Shown here one piece after another: positions 35,460-48,800 of a stretch of DNA of 64,000 bases (positions within the stretch are counted from its first letter, which is position 1; each line of letters opens with the position of its first letter). Location of the stretch: the NCBI GenBank assembly GCA_033060915.1, contig CM065384.1, positions 35,859,501 to 35,923,500 on the forward strand, given 5' to 3'. The DNA comes from Euryodendron excelsum (lineage: Eukaryota; Streptophyta; Magnoliopsida; Ericales; Pentaphylacaceae). A program made the position numbers and the translations under genes. The notes under the pieces are model-generated. The model was not told where the DNA came from. It worked only from the letters and a program-made list of their open reading frames with translations, and searched no databases.

Positions 35460-38400
35460 TGAGAGTGTGACAAGGCAAATGCTAGCCTTATTAAAATTAT
35501 CAATAGGAATGTAATTTAGATTTTATAATTTATCGATGTAAAGATGTAATTTAAACTAAACATGAATTTACATATATATTTTAAAGATGTAAAAAAAAAA
35601 TGGAAAATGCCTAAGCCTTAAGTGAGATTTGAGATAAAAACCAGGTCACTCTTTGTAAATGCTATGAAAAAAAATTGAAAATGATGCCAATTCTCATAAT
35701 ATGAGACACCATCCTAAGGTCCAACGAGTCCATTTCATTTCACAGGACAATGATGCGACTTCCAAACTAATTAAATTCCCTTCAAAGACATCGAATACCT
35801 GCAATTCTAGAAAAACCTAAAATGAAAAGGAAAAAGAAATGTTCAACACCATATTGCCTCAAAAATGTAATTTGAAGTATGCAATGTATATAATATTTCA
35901 GATTAATGCTAAACATAGCTCTGTTTTATGATTATAACAAAGAGATTACAGATATACCCACTGATAAAAGAGAAGCTTAATCTTAAAATGTTTGTAAAAA
36001 CCTACAACATTTACACCATGGCCCTCAAGAAATAAAATCAACTCCCTGCACAGCAAGGGCATCATATCCAAACACATATGGCAATTATGCCTTGCCTAAC
36101 ATAGATTTAACAAAAAGGTAATAAAGGGTATATGACTAAAGTATTTTACACATCATTTAGGGTCAAGTTGCGTCGAAATTGAAATGATGTTATGATATAG
36201 AAAAAAAAACTTTGCTATATCATTAAACTATAGTAGCTCAAATTAAATTTTTTTTCTGTGATGTCATGGGTTTAAAAACCTAAATACAAGGTCAATATTT
36301 ATTTGACTCCTTAGAACTTAAAGTTTACAAAGAATGTAATAAATGTAGGGTCCTAAAAGAAATATTGGAGTTTCTAAAATAATATAAATAAGGTAATACA
36401 AGTTTTTTGGTACATTTTAAAAAAAAACATTCGAGAAGAATAGGTGGTGTTCCCTCATCCCACTGATTATCTAATAAGCTCTTCTAAGGCCCGAAAAAAC
36501 AGGCTAGAACATATCTAAGTTCATACATACTCTCCTTCAGTGTTTTTTCGTACCAAATAAAAAACAAAAAAAAATTAATCTTAGAACGAGACTTGCTCAC
36601 AATCATATATAGAAAAAAAATAAAAAAAAAAAGTCAATTCACTCGTTAAAAAAGAATGTTAAATCTTAGTGACTTGATTCTAAATGCTAGAAGTGCATCG
36701 TAATAGACATAAAGAGGACAATGGCACGATCGTGTCATTCTCTCGTTGCCACAAAGCTCTAATCTCTTAAATACAAACTAAGTAGTGAACCGTGCTTCGT
36801 ATTTGACGTAGAGAATAAATTTTAAAAATAATTTTTTGTAAAAATAAATAAATAATTTTAGATTCATAAACTTTACAAAAGTAACATGAGTTTTATTAAA
36901 TCATAAATTATAATTATCATTTAGAACTAAAAATTTATTGAAAATCTGTTTAAATTTTAAGTTAGAGGTATGTGACTTTTTGTTAATGGCTTAATATATG
37001 TAAAACACTTGTAGGTTTGACTAAACTAATAGAGTTGCATATCTAACTCAACATTAATTCTATTTTATGTGAGAAAATACATAAGGCATTCTTCAAATAA
37101 ATAACAAAAATAATAATAATAATTAAGTTTCGTATGGTTTTGTTAGGGTGGTTGGTGGTACATATTTATTGATAAAATTGACTCGATTTAAAATAGTAAC
37201 CTATCTCAAGTCCATGCATTTATGTCATAATAATTTCTTCTCACAAAGTTTATGTTATTCATCACTAACCTTGTCAAAAAATATCAAATTATATTAGAGT
37301 CGCAAAATTATAGTATTTGAAGTACTTATTGTTTCTTTATTATATATAACATACTTTGAAATTTTTTTTAGAATATTCTTAAGTTATTAATAATGTAAGC
37401 AATAAAAAGTTAAATATGACGTCATATTAACCATGGAAGAATTAAAACAATTGTCTATGGATTCATTCGGTTTCAAAGGCTAGACAACTCAATCACTATA
37501 AACACTTGAAAATATATGAATTATCCTTTAATTGAAAAAAAAAAATAACAACTCAAGTTTCATGGGGGCTTGCCAAAATTTTGATTTATTATTGTTATTG
37601 TTGACTAAATATATTTAAAACATGTAATTGATGAGTATTTGCAGTAAAATGAGAAATCGACCAATAATAAGTGATTTCTTAAATAACAAAACAATAGTTG
37701 AAACACCATTTAATAATTTTCTGACATGTGGACTTTTTATTGTACAAATTTAAAATAACTTTTATATTTATTAAATCTTTTTTGAATGAGATATTTGTAA
37801 TAAACTTGCCATATTAATGAAGAGCCAAAATAAAATAAAAAAAATTAAAGCAAAGCTAAAAAGTTGGAAAGAACCATCAAGGCTTTTAATTATATAATGA
37901 TAACTAATTATTATATTATATATGATAGATAGATGACCATAATATAGATAATTGGTAGTAGATGAAAAATTGGAGAGAGAAATTTAGGGTTGTTTTTATT
38001 ATTATTTTCTATTTTTTACTACTTCTTTTGAGTTTTTTGATCAATCAAAATTAGAACGCATCTAGTTATGCATAAGAAATCTAAAGATATTAAGATCAAA
38101 GAATTAAATTTTAGATATTGTTTTTATTTTATTTTAAATAGGCTTTTTTTAAAAAAATTGACTAATCACAATTTAAAGACACAAAATTGGATATATTTGA
38201 AATAGATACATTTATGGCAGTGCTTAATAAACTTTTAACTACAAATTTTATATGATGATGTAAAAGTTAAAAAAAAAAAAAAAGTTAAATGTTTCAACTT
38301 TAATTGACTCGTAAGCAATTGCAATTTTAGTTTTATAATATTTGTCCTTCTTAAAAGGAAAATTTAAAAAAAAAATTGAAGAGAAAATTGTAAAATTTTG

Positions 38401-38719
38401 AATTTAAGAAAGAACTTTTTAAAATTGTAAGAGTAGAATTGTGAAATTGAAAGAAATTTAAAATAACTGATTTAATATATCTGAATTTTAGGTAAAACTT
38501 TCTCGAAATAACATAGAGGTTACCTAAGTTTTAGCAAAAATTTATTAATCATTGGTAGGAAGTAAAAGTTTTTATATTTCATACTTTGACTAATGATATC
38601 ATGACACATGTAATATTAATCATTTAAAAATTTTTAAAATTTAAAAAATTAAATTAAATATTTCAACATTAAAGATCTAATAACTTATTGGTATACTATA
38701 TAAATATAGATTCCTCAAA
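35460..38719. other. AT-rich intergenic spacer
   Basis: Over 3 kb of A/T-rich DNA with many homopolymer runs and no coding frame above 60 codons. I see no recognisable element in it. Confidence 0.5.
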
Positions 38720-41700
38720 TCAAAAGATCACCAACTGGACTCCAGCGGGTGCTTTTCCTTCAAGCTGCTGCTTGGCACGACTTCTGGCAGCTCGTTGCCT
38801 CTTGGTGTCACAGTTCTTCTTTGAAAATGGAGATTGATCGCGAGGATCAACAATGATTCTCTCAAGTGCCACAGCATTCTCGAAAAAGTACAACGCAAGT
38901 TCGAGTTGACTTTTACTACCATAGTACCCGCCCAACTTCACTTCCTTGAGGCACTGATGCGGACTTTTTCTACGCCTCTCGACTTTCCTATTAGAAATAG
39001 GAAGAGAACCTTCCCACGATGCCTGCAAGGGAGATAAAAAGCAGTTCTTTCACGATTGCATACAACCAGGAATATATGATTGATGTAGGCATGCATTTAA
39101 AATTAAAAAAGAAAAACTAAAAAGATCACAATCCTTGCAAACAATTTTCTATAACATAATAATATCTTAATAAAGCAAGGTCTATGAAGCATGGACAATC
39201 TGTTTAAGATGCCTTATTCGTGGCCAATATACATGTTCTTCGGACACGCGGGTATACAAGTCGAACACACCTCAATATTTTTCATTTTTTTTTAATGTAC
39301 ACATCTAGGACACTCTACACAGAGGGATACATATTAGACAAATCTAAGACATATTTTGAACTATTTTTATGACTTGTAGATGTTACACTCATATATGTTA
39401 CACATAAAATGTAAAAAAAATTAAAAATTTTTTTTTTCATATCCCCACTATATCTATGTGCTCACTTTTTTTAAAATTAAAATGTCATGTCTCGTGCCCA
39501 TATCCGTGTTTGTTAGTGTAAGGCCATTAGGCAGCTGCATCAAGATGGGCTCGTTGATCCAACCAAATCACTATTATACAATTTAGATGTTAAAAGAGCG
39601 TTGAATGACTTCAAAGCACAACAATGCAAAGAAATAATAGATACAGGATCCAAATCATTTTACAAACAAGGCAAAACCACAAAGGCTGCAACATGGAGCA
39701 GCCCAGTTTTCATTGCTCACGTAGTCATTCCATAAAATTTTATACTACATCACCCATCTAAATCAGGTCAAACATTTATAATGGGTTCAACAAAAGTGAA
39801 GTTCTCCAAATTCAAGCAAGTAAAACATTCCTTTGGCATAAAATCGATTCCAACATTGTAGTATATAATTTGTCATTTTCATTGAGCTTGTTCTTGTAAA
39901 ACTAGTATTTTCTCTTTCTAACTTTGTTCTGTGCCAAATACCAGGTCAATTTTTTCTCTAATCATGCTTGCAATATGGACTTAACAGCTGATAATTATGT
40001 CTCTCTTCACAAGAAAAAAAAAATCATTAGCTTTTACTTTGGAGGAGTAGATGTACCAGAGTGCTGCCATGGGAGGAGCATCAATCAATCCTATAATGCC
40101 AATCACAAACATACCATTTGACTCCTCCAATCCACCATTCTCACCGCATAAAAAAAAGAAACAATCATCTAATAATATGACGGACGATTACATTAGGTCC
40201 ATTACCAATGTAAACTAACAAAAACAGAAAAAAAACAACAAAATCACTTGCTTCCATTTCAATTTTTCAGCATCCCTAATACTCCTATTTGAAAGGCCAA
40301 ATATAATAAACAAATTAAACATCTAACTAATGTTAATTGAATCCTAAGTTACACCCGGTGTTTTGCAAAGCATGTTGATCAGAGCTACTACAAAACTACT
40401 AAATATATATTAACAGACAAAACTTCAAACCACTATAATATAAAACATGGAAAAGGTTAAGAAGGTGAACCTTTTTCTCTGATGCAATCATATATTGAAG
40501 CTTGAATTAGCAGTTATATAATGCACATAAACCAACCATAACATAAAAGCACGATACATGTAGAAAGAATATATACCTGCAATACAAATTCCTGCAAGTG
40601 AGGAGCCATGTTTATCATGGAAGCATATTGTAGGAGACCCACAATATCATTTGTCACAAGAAGTTCCAATACCAATTTTTTAAGGCTAGTTAATTTCGGT
40701 AGAAAATAAGGCATCGGAAAATCCTGGAAAAATTTTATACAAAGATTAAGGCACCACAATTCAATAGGTTTCAATAATTGAAAAAAATAAAACATACTAA
40801 CCCGAGAAGCAAAAAGGTCCAATGTGAGTGTCTTCAGGCAGCACGAAATCTCAGCAAAAAAATCATTCATCAGAAAACCAAAGTAGGAGTCAACCAAGTA
40901 TGCACCAATGCATACATCAACAAGTGAGGGCACATTCTCAAGAAGCAATTTTATCTTTGGTCCATGGTATGTAAAGGAAACAAGATTTACGTTACAGATC
41001 TCAATGGATTTGATGCAGCAACAATTCATTATCTCCAAGTACTTTAACACACACAGTGGGCCCCTAACTTTTAGATTAAACAACGATAAAGAGCGGTGGA
41101 TAGATAATCGTTCAAGAACTGGGCAATTGGACAAAAAGAACTCAACAACTTCATCACCAACATTTAGATACTTCAAACATAGTGATTTAAGGGACTTGAG
41201 CCCAACTAACGTAGGATGGACCATGGTGCCAAACCTTGAACTCAACCAAGTCTCTTCACTTTGGCGGAATATCTCATGGGGGAAAGTGTAAAGCTTCTTA
41301 AAGTTAACATTCAATGACAGGTCCAACTCAAGCCTTTGAACTTTCCGTGACAATGCAAACCTGATCCACTCATCAATATCATATTTGAAGCGTTTATCCA
41401 AAACATAACAAACTTTAAACTCTTCTATGCTATCGGTCCCATGCAGAGATTCCAAAACCTGATTAACCCATTTCACAAAATTATGTTTTCCAGTGTTATG
41501 TAGCTCCGGATTCCACCTAATGCTCTCATAAGATTCCAAGCAATCAAAGTTGAGGCAGGTGGTAAGTGTCCAGATGCGCCTCCATCCGCTCGAAAGAATG
41601 CTGGTGCGTACTGCTTCCGTCATTGGTAATCGAGACAATATAGATGCAAGAATTATATCTGGTAATTTGCTAATATGATCCTCCAAAACAGAATCATCGC

Positions 41701-41941
41701 CCTTGTTGCATCACCAAACAACATGATTAGCACAAAATATATATATATATATATATATAAATACTCCAATTAACTTCGTATGAAGTCAAGATTTTGGGAG
41801 AGACGGTGTCCATCATGAAATACAACAATGTTACAGTCACAGATTTTAGAAGAGACGACACAAAAGAACACGCTTTAGCAAAAATACCAACTACTTTAAT
41901 TAGAATTAAATGACATGACATGGGAGTTTTAGCAGAGATCA

Positions 41942-41974
<33 letters not shown>

Positions 41975-42148
41975 TCGTAATAAACATAAAGAGAACAACA
42001 TCTACGCCAACAGGACTAGAAGGAAAATTTATTCAAAGTTCAAACACATACAAGCTACAACAATCGCCAGAAACAAAAACAAAAAAATTGTTGGAGTCAC
42101 CTTGTTACGGCTATGTTTTTGGGTGAGTTGAAATTTTATCCTCCCCAT
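38720..42148 (-). CDS. F-box protein with leucine-rich repeats and FBD domain (4 exons, apparently intact)
   Basis: Family role: the F-box binds SKP1 in an SCF ubiquitin ligase and the LRR/FBD part chooses the substrate. Exons on the minus strand: 42101-42148 (16 codons from ATG), 40802-41701, 40577-40723 and 38720-39022, with stop TGA at 38720-38722. All junctions are GT/AG and phase 0, giving 465 residues, a normal length. The F-box spans about residues 22-65 (ISKLPDIILASILSRLP, RTSILSSGWRRIW); the LRR region includes LKSLCLKYLNV and FFLSNCPVLERLSIH. The FBD domain fills the last exon (PHQCLKEVKLGGYYG, ELALYFFENAVALERIIVDP, then QQLEGKAPAGVQLVIF). The first exon is inferred: there is no in-frame ATG between an upstream TGA and the F-box, while a short ATG exon with donor AAG/GTGACT fits acceptor CAACAAG in phase. 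No stop or frameshift was seen. Its broken inverted paralogue is at 2305-16640. Confidence 0.88.
39023..40576 (-). other. Third intron of the F-box gene (1554 bp)
   Basis: Bounded by donor CAG/GTATAT and acceptor TCCCTTGCAG on the minus strand. The first about 250 bases match the intron that follows the degenerate exon at 16235-16362 in the pseudogene. Around 39230-39330 it contains GGACAC/GTGTCC-like repeats. No internal gene is supported; the small frame 39924-40121 is a chance ORF. Confidence 0.7.
41737..41975. repeat. Microsatellites in the first intron of the F-box gene
   Basis: (AT)n at 41737-41759 and (GTC)n at about 41943-41972. The poly-Val and poly-Thr open frames that cross the trinucleotide array are artefacts. 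Confidence 0.9.
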
Positions 42149-42207
42149 GAATTTGACAGGGTCTTCGTTCCTTTTTCTGATTCTACACCCCCAGCAGTCA
42201 ACTCAAG

Positions 42208-42215
42208 TATATACA
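42208..42215 (-). promoter_or_regulatory. Possible TATA box of the F-box gene
   Basis: GTATATAC on the minus strand lies 60 bases upstream of the proposed start ATG at 42148, which would give a leader of about 30 bases. Inferred from position only. Confidence 0.3.
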
Positions 42216-42568
42216 CACGCCTGCATAGATGTAATCGCACAGAGTCGCAAAACACCGTAGTTGATTTAAATTTGAAGCCCTACCGTGTCGGGCTTCAGCT
42301 TGCTGATCCGTGACCTGAGAGATGGCCCAATAAGAAGTACTGGCCCTGCAAGTTCTGTATCATTAAATAGGGTTATTATATTTTGCACCATTACACTTTA
42401 CACTAAATTTTACTTTAGAATCTTCATTTTTAATTATAGCAATTAAATTCTTATACTTCTAATTGTTACAATTTTAACATTTTGTTTGAGAAATTGACAA
42501 AATAACCACATGTGATAATGACAAGGCTTTTTTAAAGAAACAAATATGTAAAATTCGACACTAACCCC

Positions 42569-42683
42569 AGAAAATAAGGCATTGGAAAATCCTAAAAAAA
42601 TTTTATACAAAGATTAAGGCACCACAATTCAATAGGTTACAATAATTGAAAAAAATAAAACATACTAACCCAAGAAGCAAAAA
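42569..42683 (-). repeat. Duplicate of F-box gene intron 2 with exon edges
   Basis: About 115 bases nearly identical to 40701-40815 in the same orientation. It contains the complete 78-bp second intron plus about 22 bases of the next exon and 13 of the previous exon. It sits about 420 bases upstream of the proposed start codon. No further coding sequence is attached. Confidence 0.9.
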
Positions 42684-44160
42684 CAATTATTATGACAAAA
42701 GAAGATCAATTTAGGTATAAAATTATGTTTTTGTAAACATTTACAAGTCGAATAATAATTTTTTGTCCATGTTCAAAGAGTTAACTTGTTACGTTTTAGA
42801 GTTTATGAGGCATATTGATACTGAATCATAATCCAAAAATTGTGTTTGTTATTAACCCTTTTATTTACCAAGCCTTTAAATGTTAATTCAAATCAAACTT
42901 TTATTATAAAACGTTTTTTTGGGACTTGCGTGCATTTTTTAAACATCTCACAAAATTTCAATTAAGATTTTGATTCTCTGCATCTTATTAGTTTACATTC
43001 CTTTAGCTAGAGACGTGTCTAATCTAGGAATGACAACGAGTAACGTTCGGCTAAATTCTATCTTGCCTCTAATAAGAAATTTTCACTTTACACCCAGTTT
43101 CAAACCCGTAACGAGTTGAATCTTTTTATCTCATTCTTGACACATTTAAATTAATCAGGATTCAGATTAAAACGGGTTTAACCTGTATAAAATTTTGAAC
43201 AAAAATGAATCTCTAGAAATAAATAAATAATATAAACTGCACTATCTCTAATACAATATAAAATTTAAAAAGAAAGAAAAACAAAAATCTAAGAATAAGA
43301 AGTAACACTAAAATCCTAATATTTATTTTGTATATTAAGGATACTTTATATAATTAAAAATAATATTAATTATTTAAGTATTACATACTATAATTGGGGT
43401 GAGTTCGAGGTGGGGTGATCTAAATCTTATTCTGTCCCTGCATCGAATTTTACTTTATTCTCCATACTCTATCCTTAACCTGTTTATTTATACCCCAAAC
43501 TCTTCCTAAACGGGGTGAAGCAGAGTTTGGATTTTTTTTGGCTCCAATTGCCATCTTCTGTCCAATTTGTTACATGTAAGGAAGTTTGGTGGGGTTTCAA
43601 AGACTAATCCTGAAAATTGTGTAGTACCCGTCCCATATAAACCGAGTAATAGCGGGCCTATGTGGCACCCCCACTTTATTAGTTAATATGATCTTTCCTA
43701 TTTATTAAATAAGTCCTATATTGAAAATAGTTATTTTTTATCTACTAATTAATCCACTTGTACATATTCTCCCACATCATAAAAATATTAGGTATTGTGT
43801 GTGATGATTTTACAATCAAAATTTTCACTACCAAGTTCAATCAGAATGATCGCTCGCGTTTATTAATGGTAAAGTCTCTCCCTTCTTTGATCGATCCATG
43901 TGGGCTCCTTTTTAGGCTTTTTCTTATGAGTAAAACCGTCTCTCACTGAGAGAAAAATGCTGGTATAGAATGGAGTTTCTGCGATTTTTCATTACTAAAG
44001 TAGACCCCATGAAAAGTAAATCTCTCATAAGAAGAGCCACGAGCTTGGCCTCATAATCCACTCGCACTTGAGAGAACAAAGAAGAGAAAGGGTGCAAATT
44101 GGATTCAAGCTGGCCAAACCTTTGGAGTACTTGTTGCTCATCTAGCTGGTTTCTTGCCCT
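42684..44160. other. AT-rich intergenic spacer
   Basis: No gene is supported. The minus-strand frame 43924-44169 (81 codons) has mixed composition but no domain I recognise, and its end is the target duplication of the LINE at 44161. Confidence 0.45.
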
Positions 44161-44690
44161 AATATTCATGCATTTTTTTTTTTTTTTTTGATCTACAAAT
44201 AGAATTCCTTTGATAGGATAAGGTACATTGAGGCTTCAATGTATTAGATAGCCAATACAAATCAATCCTACAAGAAAAAAGATAAGCAAGAAAGAGGGAG
44301 AGGTTGGCAAGAAGCCAACTACAAGTTCTAAATCAACCTGCAGAGCTAATTAAATAGAGCAAGGGGGGAGCTAATTTAAGGGATTTGAGACCTGCTATGT
44401 TAAAGATCAGATCATTTACACTAAACTCATAGCTGTCAGCTTTTGCTTTCACCCAAAGAGCAACTTGGAGCTTGATGGAGTAAGTGATTTCTTGCCAGTC
44501 CAATAGAGCCTCATTAAAAATCATGTTGTTTCTAAGAATCCATACATTCCAAATCACTGCTAAGAAGAGGGCTTTCCATATAGATTGTTCTAAGGAGAGC
44601 TGTTTGTGATCTTGCCACCATAAGGCCAATTTAGTCAAGGAAGAATGGAAAACCCATTGCAGACCCCAGCAGCTTAAAATATTCATGCAT
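44161..44690 (-). mobile_element. 5'-truncated LINE insertion with target-site duplication
   Basis: A 13-bp duplication AATATTCATGCAT flanks it (44161-44173 and 44678-44690). The poly(A) is the T run at 44172-44189. Minus-strand coding sequence corresponds to the C-terminal block of plant LINE ORF2 (LALWWQDHKQLSLEQSIW, AVIWNVWILRNNMIFNEA). Only about 500 bases were inserted, so this is a typical truncated L1-type copy. It belongs to the same family as 21426-21850. Confidence 0.92.
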
Positions 44691-45096
44691 TGATAAATAG
44701 ATTTCATATGAAACAAAATTGAAGAGGGAAAAAAAAAAAAAGAGAAAGAAAGCAGTTCACGGTTGAACTTTTTGCAGCCTGTTCTAAACTTAAAGGAAAA
44801 GAAAAAATAAAGAAAAAGTTTTTTTTCTTTCTTGATGATTTTGCAAAGAAAATAAATAAAAACTGGAAGGAAATAAGAGAGGGAGAGTGATTATTTTTTT
44901 CTCCCTCTCTTTCCCTTCCTTTTCTATCCTAGGTAGAACCGAATCAAGAAAATGAAGGAAAATAAAAAAAATTTCTCCTTCCCTCCCCAAGTTCTAAACA
45001 GGCTGCCATTGTATACCATTTATCATGTGAGCCAAGCACAATATATTCACTTCGGGTTACCTCTCACAGATTCAAAATGCGTCATGCCAGTTATAT

Positions 45097-45702
45097 TGGA
45101 AATGTGTGAATGCAAATGGCCTTTAAAGTTCCACCATGTGTGAATGAAAATGACTTTTAGAGTTTTACCATGTGCTAGAAGATGAAAGAATGGGGCTTCT
45201 GGAGTTTCACCTTGTGCTAGAAGATGAAACAGTGTGACTTTTGAATTTTACCATGTGCTAGAAGATGAGAGAATGTAACTTGCATATTCAATTCCATAAT
45301 ACCCCATGAATGTTGGTGGCTTTTCATGTGTATCCATGTTATATATATAAGGGTCATTCCTCTTAGTGTAGAGGATTCAATCTCAAGCATCTTGTCTACT
45401 TCGTCCTTATTTCCAAATCGTTTTGTAGAGAGAGTATAAACACAGTCGAGTTTTCCGGGTGAACGAGGTCATGCTACCTCTAACGTCGAGAAGCTGTTGT
45501 ATCTTGGGAATCGAAAACCCAATAACTCAAGCACCGATGGTGAGGGGCTAATTTGGTTTAAGGACATCGTGTGAAACACAAGCCCCGGCTGGTTTACGTT
45601 TTCTTGTTTCTATTCAATTATGTATTGCTAAAATGTTTATATGAGAATCTTTTCATGTTTATGATTTGATATTTCGTGTCTTTTAATTCTGGTTTTCCAA
45701 CA
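45097..45702 (+). repeat. Copia 5' LTR (606 bp)
   Basis: It has TG and CA ends and TATATATAA at 45342-45350 as probable TATA box. It contains degenerate copies of ACCATGTGCTAGAAGATGA (about 45167-45270). It differs from the 3' LTR by point changes, a unit of that internal repeat and short indels, so the insertion is not very recent. Confidence 0.92.
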
Positions 45703-45722
45703 AGCTTAAACCGAATTACCTT

Positions 45723-45866
45723 TTTGATAAACCAGAATATTTTAGTAGTCAAATTTTATCTTTGTCCTCACTGTATAAATAAGTTTTGGATCCGTGATTT
45801 GATAAACCAGAATATTTTAGTAGTCATCTTTGTCCTCACTGTTCAAATAAGTTTTGGATCCGTGAC
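45723..45866 (+). repeat. 75-bp tandem duplication downstream of the copia 5' LTR
   Basis: TTTGATAAACCAGAATATTT starts at 45723 and 45798. The second unit lacks a few bases. It lies where primer-binding site and leader would be expected. Confidence 0.85.
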
Positions 45867-48800
45867 ATTGATATAATTTTTTTATTTTTTATTTTATATG
45901 AGTTGGGTAATAATGGTTCTTTCAGTACTATATGTTTCTGAGAGTTTGTTATGCTTCTTCTGAACTGCATACTAACGAGATTTTGTTGAGCAAGCCTTTT
46001 AAGGTATTTGTGTACTCAAATACTTACACACCGATCTTTTGTCTATACAGAAATGACTACCCTTAATCTAAGCATGGCCCAAGCTAGTGATACCCCATCT
46101 GTTGGGGTGACCCAAGCTAGTGATTCCCCATTTGCTGAGGCAACCCGGCCCGCTACGCAAATGATTCCTATGTGCCCGTGAACCACAACGAGAAACCGGA
46201 GAGGTTCACCGGTGTGGATTTCAAGCGGTGGCAACAAAAGATGTTATTCTATTTGACTACTTTGAATCTTGCTCGATTCTTAAGGGAAGATTGCCCTAAG
46301 GGTGATGATAATGATATGCAATCCGTTGCAGCGGTTGATGCATGGAAGCATTCTGACTTTCTGTGTCGGAATTATGTCCTCAATGGTCTTAGTAATACTC
46401 TCTACAGAGTGTATCAAGACAAGACGACTCCAAAAGAGTTATGGGAAACTCTGGACCGCAAGTATAAAACTAAGGATACCGGGACGAAGAAATTTGTTGT
46501 TGGTCGTTTCCTCAATTATAAGATGGTTGATAATAAGACTGTGATCAGCCAAGTCCAAGAGCTTTAGGTGATCTTGCACGTGATCCGTACAGAGGGAATG
46601 ATTCTTAGTGAATCCTTTCAAGTTGAGCTGCCATTGAAAAATTACCGCCTTCCTAGAAGGAATTCAAGAACTATCTTAAGCACAAGCGAAAGGAGATGTC
46701 ACTTGAGGATCTAATTGTGAGGCTCCGTGTAGAGGAGGACAATAGGCTCAATGAGAATAAGACGGGTAGTCAAGCTGTGGCCAAGGCTAATGTGGTGGAG
46801 TACACCAGGAAGCCTGATTACAAGAAGAAGAAGGATGGTCAAGGTTCTTTGAAGTTAGGGCCGAGAGGGGACATTGCCAAGAAAACTACCAAGTTTCCTA
46901 GCAAATGTTACAATTGTGGCAAGATGGGGCATCGAGCATCGGAATGTCGAGTGAAACCACAAAGGAATCCAAGGAAGCGACTTGCCCAAGCGCACTTTTC
47001 TGAGATGGAAAACATTGAAAGAATCTCTGATTTGGACCTCTGCACTGTAGTCTCCGAAGTAAACCTAGTGGGGTCAAACCCAAGAGAATGGTAGGTGGAT
47101 ACTGGGGCCATTCGCCATATCTTCTTAGATAAGAAGTTGTTCTCCACTTTTGAACCAACAACAAAAGCGGAACAATTATTAATGGGCAACTTGTCAACCT
47201 CCAAGGTTAAAGGCCAAGGGAACGTAGTGTTGAAGATGACCTCTGGGAAGGAGCTGACTCTGAACAATGTGTTGTATGTTCTAGAGATCCGCAAGAACTT
47301 GGTGTCAGGAGCGCTTCTGAGCAAGCATGGTTTCCGTCTAGTTTTTGAGGTAGACAAATTTGTTCTAACTAAGAATGGAATGTATGTGGGGAAAGGTTAT
47401 TTGAGCGAGGGGCTTTTTAAGATGAACGTGATAACCTTGTTCCCAAAAGCTAATAAAACAGACGCTTCGACGTCTTCATCTTACTTGTTGGAGTCTTCTC
47501 ATTTATGGCATGGTAGACTAGGACATGTTAATTATAATACTTTGCGTAGATTAATTAACTTAGACTTTTTGCCTGCTTTGCAAATAGACTCGAAACACAA
47601 ATGCGAGGTTTGTGTAGAAACAAAACTGACGAGGTCATCCTTTCATAGTGTTAAAAAAAGCACCGAACCCTTAGATCTAATCCACAGCGATGTATGTGAT
47701 TTGAAATTTGTTCAAACACATGGAGGTAATAAATATTTTATTACTTTTGTGGATGATAGCACGAGATATTGCTATGTTTATTTGCTTAAAAGTAAGGATG
47801 AGGCTATCGAAGCGTTCAAACGCTATAAGACTGAAGTTGAGAATCAACTCAGCAAAAAGGTTAAGGTGATCCGAAGTGATAGAGGAGGCAAATATGAGGC
47901 GCCTTTCGGTAAGTTCTGTGCTAAACATGGTATCATTCATCAAACTACTATACCACATACGCCTCAGCAAAATGGAGTTGCTGAACAAAAGAATCGAACT
48001 CTAAAGGAAATGATGAATTCCATGTTGATAAGTTCTGGGCTAACTTAGAACTTGTGGGGGGAGGCGATTCTTTCTGCGAATTACTTTTTGAACAAGGTAC
48101 CTCGCAAGAAAACTGACAAGACCCTATATAAATTGTGGAAAGGTCGAAAGCCTTCCTACAAATTCTTAAAAGTGTGGGGGTGTCTAGCAAAAATGGTGGT
48201 ACCTATTCCTAAGAGAGGTAGGATAGGACCTAAGACAGTTGACTGCATATTTATTGGTTATGCTAAGCATAGTAGTGCATACCGCTTCCTTGTGTTTAAA
48301 TCTGAAATTCTGGATATTCACAAGAATACTGTGATAGAATCCAGAAATGCGTCATTCTTTAAAGATATATTTCCTTGTAAAATAATGCAAGGCCTAATTC
48401 AAATGAGAGAACTAGTGAGACTGTTGCTGAGGACAATCAAGACCAAATCGACACTGAAGTTAACGAACCTAGACGTAGCAAAAGAGCGAGGACATCAACG
48501 TCGTTTGGTCCAGACTTTATCACTTACTTGTTAGAGAATGAGCCTCAAAGTTACAAAAAAGCAGTGAACTCCCCTGAGGGTCCACTATGGAAAGAGGCAA
48601 TTAACAGTGAAATCGATTCTATTCTACAAAACCACACTTGGGAGTTAGTAGATCTTCCTCCAGGTTGTAAGCCCTTGGGATACAGGTGGATTTTTAAGAG
48701 GAAGATGAAAGTGAATGGATCGATAGATAAGTACAAAGCTAGGCTTGTCATAAAAGGTTATAGACAGAAAGAAGGCCTAGATTACTTTGATACTTATTCA

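Noticed and set aside
41727..42126. Poly-Thr and poly-Val open frames
   Set aside because: They arise from the GTC trinucleotide array in the first intron of the F-box gene.
43924..44169. 81-codon minus-strand open frame
   Set aside because: No recognisable domain, no start context and no homologue in the window. It could be part of an older element, but I cannot support a gene.
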